A DNA stretch of 64,000 nucleotides from Daedaleopsis sinensis (lineage: Eukaryota; Basidiomycota; Agaricomycetes; Polyporales; Polyporaceae): contig CM066300.1 of NCBI GenBank assembly GCA_033807695.1, positions 1,798,001-1,862,000 of the forward strand, written 5' to 3'. Positions 1 through 10,807 of this stretch are shown here, piece by piece. Numbering within the stretch: position 1 is the first letter of the stretch; the number at the start of each line of letters is the position of its first letter. The position numbers were made by a program, and so were the translations under genes. Below the pieces are notes generated by a model that did not search any database, was not told the origin of the DNA, and saw only the letters and a list, made by a program, of their open reading frames with translations.

Positions 1-262
1 GGCTGAGACAAATACTGGACATTGGGAGGCCAGTGTGGTGGTGGACGAGCGAGTGGTTGGGACTGCTTTGGAGACATCGGGGAGGGATGGCAGTGCCTGG
101 CTGGAACTTTGGCCCGCCAGACGGGAGGCGCCGTGTGAACCAAAGCCGCACAAGGACATGCGCAACAGGCAAGGACTCATACTGATCCCGTTCATCCGTG
201 CAGTACTCCTGCTCAGCCATCTCCTCTCCTACTGCGAACAGCTCTCCCCGACCCCCCCGCAC

Positions 263-1657
263 ATGGGCAGAGCAACCACCAAGTCCGTCGCGCGTGTATA
301 CGCCGACGTCAACGGCAAACTAGGGCCTTCCTGGTATGAATATGGTCCGGTCTTTTTCCTCTGCTAGCGCGCGCGCGGACCTCTGAAAGAGAGTCAAGAC
401 AATCTCCAGGTGCAATGGGGCTCCCAAGATCACTACGAAATCGTGAGGAAGGTCGGGCGGGGGAAGTACTCCGAGGTGCGCAAACGTCATTCGCTCTGCA
501 TCAACCGCGCTGTTAATTACCGCTCCAAATGCAAGGTCTTCGAAGGCCTCAATATCGTCAACGAGGAGAAGTGTATCATCAAGGTCCTGAAGCCCGTCAA
601 GAAGAAGAAGATCAAGCGAGAGATCAAGATTCTGCAAAACCTAGCAGGAGGCCCAAACATCGTCGCACTGCTCGATGTTGTCCGCGACCCGTCCTCCAAA
701 ATACCCTCATTGATCACCGAATACGTGCACAACGTAGATTTTAAGGTTCTATATCCTCGCTTCTCCGATTTGGACGTGCGATTCTACATGTTCGAGCTGC
801 TGAAGGTAAGTACGCTATATGTGCCCGATAACGCTAAGCGAATCTCACGGTGGCGCAGGCTTTGGACTACTGTCATTCGAAGGGCATAATGCACCGGGAT
901 GTCAAACCGCACAATGTGATGATAGACCACGAACGACGCAAGGTGAGTCTTGCTTCTGACCTGCATATACGTGTCTCATTGTTGCCAGCTCCGTTTGATC
1001 GACTGGGGTTTGGCCGAGTTTTACCATCCGAGGACAGCATACAATGTCCGGGTAGCTTCCCGCTACTTCAAGGGACCTGAGCTCCTTGTGGATTTCCAGG
1101 AGTACGATTATAGCTTGGACATGTGGAGCTTTGGCTGCATGTTCGCGTCTATGGTGAGTGTCTCTATGGGGACCGCGTGGCTCGCTCTCATGTCCTCCCA
1201 GATCTTCAGGAAGGAGCCATTCTTCCATGGGCACGACAACTATGACCAGTTGGTCAAGATTACGAAGGTTCTGGGCACCGAGGGTTTATACCAGTATATC
1301 GACAAGTACGACATCGCCTTGGACCCACAATACGACGATCTCCTCGGAAAGTAAGTGACGTATGTGGAACCATGTGGATGTGTTGCTAAGGCACTTCTAG
1401 CTACCCGAAGAAGGCTTGGGCTCGATTCACGACCTCGGAGAACCAGAGGTATATCTCGAACGAAGCGATCGACCTGCTGGACCGGCTGCTTCGCTACGAT
1501 CACCAGGAGCGTCTCACGGCGCGGGAGGCGCAGCAGCATCCATACTTTGGTGCGCGTGGCCGACGTCCATTTGCACTCTGGCCGCATGACTGATGTCGCT
1601 TTAGATCCTATCCGGAACGCGACAGTGCATGAGCTCGACGGAGGCGCAGCGTCGTAA
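263..1657 (+). CDS. CKA1: Casein kinase II catalytic subunit alpha
   Basis: Serine/threonine kinase CK2 alpha, the constitutively active catalytic subunit of the CK2 holoenzyme (nucleus and cytosol). The model has 8 exons: 263-344, 390-475, 536-805, 859-942, 989-1153, 1202-1350, 1401-1549, 1605-1657 (345 aa, usual for the family). Visible motifs: glycine loop GRGKYSEV (about residues 50-57), catalytic Lys72 in [13 protein letters not shown] with the CK2-specific basic cluster, HRDVKPHN loop (Asp160), and DWG instead of DFG (Asp179), which is diagnostic of CK2 alpha. The activation segment ends in GPELLVD. The ATG at 263 leads directly into the conserved [11 protein letters not shown]-terminus. 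The weakest junction is intron 1 (45 nt, donor GTCCGG). It was chosen because it restores the conserved YES sequence; a better-looking GTATGA donor lies 11 nt upstream but would delete it. Identity is effectively certain. Confidence 0.96.
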
Positions 1658-2213
1658 GGTAGTTTGTTAGACTTTTCCTCGTGATGGACCACAGCGATTC
1701 TGTAATTCTACATGTGCAACTGAGCACCGCAGCGACTTGTATTGGACGTTGGCAACGGTCGAAGGTCCGAGACCTGAGGTCGACTTGAGGTGTGTGATGA
1801 TCCAGCTTTATTCTTATCTTGATCGTCGGCGCGTAACACGTGGTGTACTCAAGCACAGTAGGTCGAGCAGTCCAAAGTTGTTCATCATGCATTCTCGGCT
1901 TCTAGGATCAAATGCACCATATGTTTCCGCTCGTCGCTATCGCGAACCATGCCATTGTCTAGCCGCCGCCTGCCCTTCTTCGTCCAGCGGTACGCAATGA
2001 CCCACGCTGGTCGTCCTGTGTGCCGCATGATGCGAAGCCTATTCTCTCATCTCGTGACGTATTCAATCCGCTGCCGGTACAATCCTAGACGTGCGCACTT
2101 ACAGTGCGCTGCCGGCGGCGGACTGGCAAGATGCGATATAAGCATCGCAGCGCAGGGCGTTGTCGCTATCGGCAGGTCTCCTACTGATCCTCCTTGTCGT
2201 CGTCGCGTTCGCC
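1658..2213. other. Intergenic: CK2 3' region and chitinase promoter
   Basis: There is no coding signal here. It should hold the CK2 alpha 3' untranslated region and the chitinase promoter. The only element I can point to is a TATAAG about 72 nt upstream of the chitinase start codon. Confidence 0.6.
2137..2142 (+). promoter_or_regulatory. Possible TATA element of the chitinase gene
   Basis: TATAAG lies about 72 nt upstream of the chitinase ATG, a plausible distance for a fungal TATA box. It is a short match in GC-rich surroundings and could be chance. Confidence 0.3.
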
Positions 2214-4736
2214 ATGGCTAGGACTTGCGACAACCGCACTCTCCGAGCTTTCGCCGCACTCGCCGTAGGCCTCGCGACCTCTGCTCTCCAGTTCGCAGCG
2301 GCCTTCGACGGCAGCCGATTCGACAACGTGTGTATTCCGTGTAGATGTGTATACTCCCCCGTCGCCTCTGAGCTGATCATGTTCCGTTCCTTTATTGCAG
2401 GTTGTTGTGTAAGCGCAATGCAAATCCGTATCTCGGTCTCTTTCATGCTCATTCGTCTGAAACGCCCAGTTACTGGGGCCAGAACTCGTACGGTGCCGTC
2501 CACTCGGACGATCCGGCGAACTGGCAGAAGACGCTGTCCTTCTACTGCCAGGTATGGGCATATCGTAGTGCGCGTGTTGCAATCTAGCGCTCACGTAGTC
2601 GTAACGAATCAGGACGACACGATTGATGTTATCCCCGTCTCGTTCATCAACAATTTCAACGGCGGCGGAGGGAAGCCCGTCCTGAACCTTGCTAACGTGA
2701 GTTGACCGTCTGCGTCGCGTCACAGTGTCACAACTTCAACTTGAGTACTGAGCTTACGGCCCCTGTAGACATGCAATAATCACGACAACGCCACATTCCC
2801 TGGTACCACTCTTCCTAACTGCGCATCTCTGGCGACGGACATCAAGACATGCCAAAGCAAGGGCAAGATTCTCACCCTGAGTCTCGGTGGTGGGGGTGCC
2901 AGTGTCCACTTCGAGTCGGACAGCGACGCCGAGGCTGTTGCTGACGAGATCTGGAACGACTTCCTTGGCGGTTCGAGTTCCACTCGTCCACTCGGCGATG
3001 CGGTGCTTGACGGGTATGGTTCAAGTGCCTGACACTGTCGCACGCGCCCCGCGGCTGACCGGTGTCTATCCGTGGCAGCGTCGACCTCGATATCGAGCAA
3101 GGAGGGTCCAACGGTTATGCTGCGTTCGTGAACCGTCTCCGTACCCACACCGACAGTGCGAGCAAGAAGTGCGTGTCATTGCATACGTCATACCTTCTTC
3201 TGGACCAAGTTCGCCGCGCATAAGCTCACGCTCGATGGCCAGGTACTACTACACCGCCGCACCTCAGTGCGTCTTCCCTGATGCCTCCCTCGGCCCTGTC
3301 TTGGACGCCGTGGCCTTCGATGCGGTCTACGTCCAGTTCTGTACGTCGCTCCCACACTTCCTCCCGGGGCTATTTACTAAATTTGAGTTCACCCGGTCCA
3401 GACAACAACCCGTGCGGCCTGCAGACGTACAACAGCGCAAACGTCAGTACTCTTACGACTCTGTCTCGGCCTTGTACGTCTACTCACCGTCCGCTATTAG
3501 GGTTTCAACTTTGGTATCTGGTATGGACTCGGACGCGCGCGTTTCGAACGATTGGAAGCTGACGCGGGGTTCTCATCGCAGGGACATCTGGGCCAAGAGC
3601 AGCAAGAACCCTAACGTGAAGATCTACATCGGAGCTCCAGCCTCGTCCACGGCCGCTGGTGGGGGCTACCAGGATCCCGCAACGCTCGCGACCATCCTGC
3701 AGAATACGCGCAAACGGTTCTCTTCGTTCGGCGGTGAGCGCGCTGTACGTCTTCGTGCTGGACGGACGGCTCACATGGGCTCCCAGGTGTCATGTTGTGG
3801 GATGCTTCGCAGGCGTACTGTAAGTGGACTCCTGAGGCTATTGGCCGGACCCACGGCTAATTCGGGGCACAGTCAACAATCGGTACGATTTAGCCGCCAA
3901 GAAAGTTCTCGTCGCTGCCGGCGGTACTGGCTTCACGTACCCGGCGTGCTCTGCCCCGGCGTTCGCGTCTGGCACTGCGTACACCGCCAACAACCAAGTG
4001 TCGTACAACGGGTGAGTTGGGAATGTCCTAGTAGTCTAGGTAGAAGGACCGAGCCGCTGACCGTTACGTGATCGTGAACCTTTGCGCATAAAGGTATATC
4101 TGGCAGGTAAGCACACGGTGCAAGTTCTCTCGGAAGAGTTGGGATGGAATGTTCATCGTCGTGCTTCTTTTGATAGGCCAAATGGTGGTCCCAGAGCACG
4201 CCCAGCGCCGATCCCAACGGTGATTGGATGCCTAGTACGCAGAACGCTTTCATATACGCCGTTCATATCTGAAGGAACCCTGCAGTCAGCGCCTGCGCTG
4301 GAGCGGGATCCGCGCCATCCGGACCTACGAGCCCCACGACTGCTCCCGGAAGCACGCCCACCAGTGGCAGCTGTAGCGGGGTCGCTGCCTGGGTTGCGAC
4401 TACCGCGTACACCGGCGGCCAGCAGGTCTCCTTCAAGTACGTGCTTCTTCCTGTTCTTGCCCGAGGAGAGGATGCTGATTGGCACGACTCCGCGACAGCG
4501 GGCACCTGTGGACCGCGAAGTGGTGGACGCAGAACGAGACTCCTGGCAGTACGTCTTCGATCCCTGGGCACGCCTTCCGGAGCCTGGGCTGACCTCCTCC
4601 CGTGATAGGCAGCAGCGGTGTCTGGACCGACAACGGTGCCTGCGCCGCCGCGCAGGCGAAGGCAAAGCAACAGCAGCAGAGCGCGGTAGCAGTCGCTGAT
4701 AGAGCACTCACGCCCTCTCGTCTCTTCCGCTTCTGA
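2214..4736 (+). CDS. Secreted GH18 chitinase (class III) with two CBM5/12 modules
   Basis: Endochitinase of glycoside hydrolase family 18, predicted to be secreted and to act on cell-wall or exogenous chitin. The model has 17 exons: 2214-2327, 2401-2408, 2470-2551, 2613-2696, 2769-3013, 3079-3168, 3243-3340, 3402-3442, 3501-3520, 3582-3733, 3787-3819, 3873-4011, 4094-4106, 4177-4234, 4286-4436, 4499-4548, 4609-4736 (501 aa). The first ~30 residues form a signal peptide (hydrophobic FAALAVGLATSALQFAAA). The catalytic domain opens with VVVYWGQNS and carries LSLGGGG and the catalytic DGVDLDIEQG with Glu184. After the barrel come two chitin-binding type 3 modules, around residues 351-394 (NQVSYNGYIWQAKWW) and 425-475 (QQVSFNGHLWTAKWW), joined by a Ser/Thr/Pro linker. 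The C-terminus is Ala/Gln-rich. Exons of 8, 13 and 20 nt are needed to keep the conserved sequence intact. TTG codons upstream were not used as starts. Confidence 0.93.
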
Positions 4737-7700
4737 GCGGGCACGCGATTGGACGAGCCGCGTTAGGGGGGCCCACCCCCCGCCTCGTTCAAGGTTCGTT
4801 CACCTGTCAATCTGGCTCAAGAAGAGCCGTGCCGCGCGCACGGATGGCATGTCATGTATTTTTCCCGTCTCGACTCACGTATATTGACGATCCGGATGAC
4901 CGCAACGAAGGAGGGGAGATATGTCGGACAGGCGCGGGGTCGGTGCCGGCCACGCTTGCTGAGGGGACGGCGAGCCCGGTGCGTGCTTGGCAGGGTGGTC
5001 GGGATCCATCTAGGGCGCAGGAACGTGTCGCGTGTAACCATCGATAGCGAATGCACAGACACTGTGACCCCACCGGACTGCCTCCGTCGTACAGGAAAGG
5101 CAAGATTGCCTCCCAGATCTGCCTGCGGTCTTGCTCCTAGGGGCAGACCTCGAGGGCCTCGACAATATCGACACACAAGGTGCCGAACATGCCAACGAGG
5201 ATGACTGCGCGGCCTCCTTCTCCAAGGCCGCACGTTCGTGCGCACGCCCAGCAGTGCCAGGTGCCGCTGAGAGGTTAGTTGCAGGTGGAGCATGCCTTCA
5301 ACCTGAGCTTCGAGTTTCAGGCTTCAGGGCCCGAGCCCTGGGTTTGTATGTGCGTGCGGGCGGGCGTGCTACGAACTTCGCGCGAATGAGCGTACGAGAA
5401 AGCTTGCTTGCGTGAGGAGGCTATTGCGACCCTGTCGTACCGTTGAGCCGGCCCATGTGCATACATTTCGAGGAGGTATCGCTAATGAATGTGTCCTTGT
5501 TGTTCGGGGCGGCCGCTGACTGCATTGCGAGCTCTATGAATTTTCTTCTGGGCCGCTCCATCTCCGCGCGAGCAGGAAGTCGGGGGCAGTAGAGAGAGGA
5601 GGAGGGCAGCTCGACCGTTGTCGTGCTTCGAATTTCTCTCATTGAGCATGTACCCTGAAAACCGAGGAGATGAATTCATGCCAAGCACGGTGCACGACCC
5701 GTCCGAGTCAGAAACCGGCTTACCCCCATGCAGGCATCCCTAGCCACTGGCAATACTTCGAACCTGTCCGAATCAGAATCCACACATATGAATATCCCTG
5801 GCCAACGCTTCGAGAAACGAGCTATGAACTTCCAGCCCCGACACACGGCGAGGACCCCGCACCCTCAGTCGAGCGATAGCGGACCGAAAGCCATGAAATG
5901 TCGCCGAGCAGGAGACGACCGCCCCCGTGACATCATGACGAGTCCCCTGCGAGCCCCTGCCGCGGGCTCGCCGATGAAATTCGTCGGCCGCAGTGCGCGA
6001 ATCGAAGGTTTTTCATAGAACACATGTGTGAGCCTCCCCCGACGAGCCGCTCGGGGCAGACACACGAGGGCGCAGCGGTCTGGTATGGGCGCAGCGCTCG
6101 GGCTCGCGGCGGGCTATATGAATATTCGTATGCGGTGGTGCGGGACGGGGCTTCACGTTCGTCGACCGTTCCAGAAGTCTTCGGATATGCACCGGGAGCG
6201 GATATGCATACGGCGAGGCTGAGCCAGGCGTAACTCGCGGTATCGGGGCCCCGTCTTCTTGTAGGGTGCGACTCGGAACTTGAGCGTAAGGCTTATGCCC
6301 GCAGATGCGGACGCGCCTGCCATGGCACACGATGACGATGGCGCCAGCTGTGAGATCCGGCGGACGGAGCATTGAGTCGGACGGCCCACCGATGCACCCA
6401 ATGTCCGCCAGCGACCCTGGCGCGGGCACAGGTGGGACGGCCTGTGCAGGAAATTTGTGTTGTGAACAACGGGCCCGAGGAGGCGCCTCTGGACGTGTGT
6501 ACGTCCGACGGCGCGTCGGATGATCATCGACGTCGCCAATCGATCTCGTCACTGTACATGCTGTAGAGCGAGATGCGTCAGCTGTCTGTTGCTCGGGCTG
6601 TCCAGCAGCTTACCCCGGATATTTCGTCATGAGCGCGCTTGGTTATCGTGTGGGGCACCTTCCTTGGGAGGCTGCCGGGTTACTTGTGGGCTGTGGGACC
6701 GCACTGTGTGGAGCCGGCTGGCGGTAAGATAGACATAACATACCTGTGCGACATGTCGTTATGTTGCGAACACATGAAGCGGATGAGTTGTGCCCGGGCG
6801 GTTCATCTCAGGAAAGTGGCACATGTTCTCCGTTTTATTAATGAATCACCACAATCATAAGCATATATCTGAAGCAAAAGGTCAGCATGTAAGGATAAGC
6901 GACACACAAGGCGCAGGAAAGTACTACTCACGTTTCTTTAAGCGTCGTTCAATCGGATTATGATTACGACCACATTGTAGTGATCATGGCTATGTGGCAC
7001 AAAGAGGGCGAACGCTCCGGCGTACTATCAGTCATCAGTATTAAACCCTGGCAGTGCAGACAGAATCAGTGGTATCTCATTACTAGGTTCACACTAACGC
7101 ACTGAACATTGAAACTTGAACGTTGATCGCTAGCAAAGCTCGGTGCACCGACCGTGCCCTGAATATGTATCATCTTGATAGGCCGTCGCCCACCCAGCAC
7201 AGCCGTGTGTCGACCGCTGAGCACAGGTCGAGGCCAGTAGGATCCTAGTGTGTATCATGGAACCAAACCTGGACCTACCCGTGTCGGACTATAATCCGGT
7301 CTAGAGAGCACTAGTAGCTCAGGCCTAGGCTCTCACAGTGGACTACACCCTGCGGCCCATCGCTTGGAGGGCGCGGATTATCTTTATGCGGTCCTAGGTT
7401 GACTCTTTTCCGCTGGAACTAGAGGTTGGTTTACGAGCCTAGCCCTAGGCCTTGTACGAGCTTGCGCACTGTCACTGGCAGACCTGTCCGATCCCAATCA
7501 CACCGTGCATCGACGTCCCGAACGCCTGACTCGATCGAGCTCGGAGCCTGTGCGCTGAGCTGGCGACGGGAACAGCGCCGGCGCCGAATGCTCAGAGTCA
7601 GAGCAGCAACAAACAGTGATGGCAAGCGTGAACGCAGCACACAAATATAGCGATGCTGCGGCGATGTCGGGATTCGGGATCGCCCCATGGCCATGGCCAC

Positions 7701-8431
7701 CGTGGTCACGGTCACGGTGCAAGTCGCAACCGTGTCCCGGCCTACCGCCTACGGATGCCACGCCAAGTCAGCGCGTGGGACCCAGAGCAGCCCGAGCACC
7801 AGCGACCGCACTCACATCGGCGGGACTGTGAGTCCAGTTTTGAGTGAGAGTTCGACAGAGTTCGACGCACTCTAACGCGAGTCAATCGATCGAAGCCCGC
7901 CCGTGCAAACATAGCTGCCTGCTGCCTGCCGGATTGACGTGCGCTGCTAGCGCCCGGGAGCAGTTCCAGCTTCCGAGTGAGCAGCGTTGAGAGTACACGT
8001 AAGTATTGGTAGTGCTTGCGGTGCTTTAAGTACGTGCGGCGGCGAGGGCGAGGCCTTGATATCGATGTGCATGCACATGCACATGCAGGCAGAGGAGAGG
8101 CGGGACGACGAGCGCTGGCCATGGGGATGTGAGCCAGAGCTATGTTGACATTTCTAGTACATGTGGGAGAACTCAGACTGAGAGAGGGAGGACACGGGTT
8201 GCGACACAGACAATGGAAACTGCAGGTAAGACGACACGAGTGAGCCCAGAACGGTACAGCGACGGGAGCAGGGAGCAGAGTGAAGGGAGGCCGGCCACAT
8301 ACAGATGCCCGGCCAATATTAACGCGTAATCGTACATATAAGAAGCTATCGCACACACACCGACCCCGACCCCGACCCCGACAGCGGCAGCAGCGGACAC
8401 GATAAATAGCCTGCCGACGCCAGGCTGCCTG
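4737..8431. other. Gene-poor interval of 3.7 kb
   Basis: No gene could be supported. Reading frames here are short, Arg/Ser/Pro-rich on both strands and without recognisable domains, as expected of GC-rich noncoding DNA. It contains a CATGCA-type repeat near 8068-8090 and a CCCCGA tract at 8361-8382. A short hydrophobic stretch on the minus strand near 5150-5220 looked vaguely membrane-like but could not be extended into a gene. Confidence 0.5.
8352..8382. repeat. CA dinucleotide run and (CCCCGA)n microsatellite
   Basis: A short CA run (8352-8360) is followed by about 3.5 copies of a CCCCGA hexamer (8361-8382), about 50 nt downstream of the stop codon of the minus-strand gene. Simple-sequence repeat with no inferred function. 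Confidence 0.8.
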
Positions 8432-9363
8432 TCATCGCTCCCGAGGGCCCGGGGGCATCGTGCTCCGCTCGGAGCTCGTGTTCCGTTTTGGCGTCTCGTC
8501 CTCGGCCGCGGCGTGCGCGGTGAGCAGGAGCGAGTTGATCGCCATGCTCTCGCGCGAGCGCGGCGAGCCGCCGCTGCTCTGCGCCGAGGACGCGGAGGAC
8601 GAGTACGGGGACGGCGGCAGGTCGTGTGCGTGTGCGGACATGGGCTCCTGCGAGGGCGAGCCGCGCGTGCGCGAGTGCGGGGGCGGCGAGCGGGACGTGC
8701 GCCGCCGCTTGCGGGTCTGGTGGCTCGAGGACGAGGACGAGGAGGCGATCATGCGGTCCCGGGCCGCGTCTGCGGCGGAGGACGAGGAGGCTGTTCGGTG
8801 GTGCGAGTAGTAGCCGTGGTCCTGGTGCAGCTGCTGGGAGAGCGGGGCACGCGGAGAGTGGTGGTAGGACGCAGGGGGTGACGGGAAGTTGTGCGAGTAT
8901 GATTGCGAGTGGTGTGAATCGGGCACGTGCAGAGGAGCGATGGCCGGCACAGTCTGCGCGTGCGGCACTTGGTACATGTCGAGCAGTGTTCGATGCAGGG
9001 TGGCAAGGGATGCTAGCCGCTATGTCACACGAATCAGCATATGAGAACCGGGTGTGGTGTAGCGGACTGACCTGATCTTCTGCGCTCTTAGCGTTTAGCA
9101 TGGCGAGAAGCATTTCTCTGTCTCCGTCGCCTCTCGCCCTGTATGCCTCCAGAATTTCGCGTAGGGTAGGTGGCGGGGGCTGCAATGGCGTATGTTATGA
9201 TCTGGGCTGATGATAGGGTTGTGTGGGCACTGACCTGGTCCATGACACGCCATGAGGAGGCAACGAGAGACTTCATGGCTTCGTCCGGGGGTTGCTGGGA
9301 GCGGTAGCGGGAGTGGGAGAGGTCTGGGGAGAGCGGGAGAGGCGGGGACGGGAGAATGCTCAT
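8432..9363 (-). CDS. Hypothetical Ser/Pro-rich protein with N-terminal helical region
   Basis: I do not recognise this gene. Three exons (9235-9363, 9072-9179, 8432-9019) give 274 aa. The first exon encodes a Pro/Ser-rich leader. Residues about 44-100 are charged and leucine-rich (LREILEAYRARGDGDREMLL, then LASLATLHRTLLDMY) and probably form one or two amphipathic helices or a short coiled coil. The rest is low-complexity: His/Ser/Pro-rich, poly-Ser, and a basic segment RKRRRTSRSPPPHSR that could act as a nuclear localisation signal. The splice sites are good (GTCAGT donors, CAG and TAG acceptors) and the frame stays open across three exons, so I regard it as real. A nuclear or regulatory role is only a guess from composition. 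The open frames on the opposite strand at 8460-9075 are shadows of this GC-rich sequence. Confidence 0.65.
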
Positions 9364-10807
9364 GGGGGGGAGGCTTGGGCTTGGTGATTTGGGTCTCTGG
9401 TGGAGAGCAGCGTATTTGAACAGAGTCTGCCAAGTCCAAGCTCTATCTTTGACTCTTCTCAACTCTCTGCTCTGTGTAATTTTAGCGTGCCAAGACTTGC
9501 TCGGAACTCATCCCACCAGGCCCTCCCCGCTCTCCTCCCCGCCGTCCTCCCCGGCGCGTGCGCGCGCTCTCTTTTCGCGGATTGTCGGGCGTCGGGCGTC
9601 GGGTGAGCATCTGTGGCAGCAGGGGGCAGCAGGTAGCAGAGAGTCGTCGGAGGTGGGCAGACGGAGGCAGGTAGCGTCTGCTCAAAATAAGCATCGGGCT
9701 ATTCTTGCAGGGCTTTGGCTTGGCATCGCCCAAAACAGCAGCCCGGGCTTGTCATTCTACTTATCATCAATTTAATCGGAACCTATTTTTGTGCTCTGTG
9801 GGCTGTGTGCGGCACCCTCTCTGCCACCTCTCTCCTCCACTCTGCTCTCTTCCTGCTCTTCCTCGCCCGACAGTCCGTACGTGCATCTGTGCTCGCCCTC
9901 CGTCTGACATGGCCTCGAGCTTCGTGGGCCCCATCAGCCCCAGTTCATTCGCGTATTCACCAGATATCATTTGGGCATTCATCCAGAATTAGCTCCGTTA
10001 CTGCCAAGATGAGGCCAAGTCGTCTGCCACACATCCCTCCGTATTTCCCCGTCTCTCCTCCCCGAAATAAATACTGTCGTTCACCGACCATAGACTCCCG
10101 TCTGGCCTCCACTCGAACGCCATGTACGCACATGTGTCCGCCTCGCCGGATATAATCGCAGTCCATCTATCCTCGACGAATGTGCGAATATTGTGCGCGC
10201 TGTCTTGGCGTCGTTTTCCAAGGCCTCCAAGCGATACCACTTGTCTTACACAACTGACAATTTGATTCCTCGGCGTCGATGACCGACTGGCTGTACCCGT
10301 TAAGCGCAGCCCCGGGCCCACGAGGAGCATCAGATATGTAGTAAATACTACGTCCAATGTTCCAAGCAACCTATGCACTCTGATCAGGTTCTTGCAACTT
10401 GAACTTGCAATTGCAATCACGACGGGCATCCCGATATTTTTGACGGGTGAAAAGGCGTGCAAAATCGGCCGCTGGAGGTAACCCTGTTCGCCCAAAGGAC
10501 CCTTTTGCACGACTTTTCTACAACTTTTGGCCTTGGAATGCCTTGTGCGGCCAAATTCGGACGCCTTTTCTCCCGCACAAAATATCCGGATGCCCGCCGT
10601 GAATTAGTCGTCGCTGAGATGTTCCCATCACCTGACCTACACGTATCGCGGTGCCGTGGGCGTCTGCCTGAGTAGTTCCGAACCTTCTTTCGCTACCTCC
10701 AACTTGACTCTTGCTGACTCTTAACCATCCCGTTCCGCCTCGTTTCTCTCACCGCCTCTGCTGGCGCACACTTATATACACAGCTGCTGAATCTCTCGTG
10801 CACCCAG
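9364..10807. other. Intergenic, 1.4 kb
   Basis: Divergent upstream region shared by the minus-strand gene at 8.4-9.4 kb and the plus-strand F-box-like gene. I see no convincing gene. A TATATA at 10773-10778 is only 30 nt from the next start codon, too close for a normal TATA box unless the real start lies downstream. Confidence 0.5.

Noticed and set aside
4817..5293. 158-codon minus-strand frame with a short hydrophobic alternative frame
   Set aside because: No start, splice or domain support; the hydrophobic piece ends at a stop within 25 codons.
5670..6566. Overlapping short frames considered as a small secreted protein
   Set aside because: No signal peptide or Cys pattern, and composition is the same on both strands.
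8460..9075. Long plus-strand frames opposite the 8.4-9.4 kb gene
   Set aside because: Arg/Ala-rich shadows of a GC-rich coding strand; the minus strand has matching splice sites and better composition.
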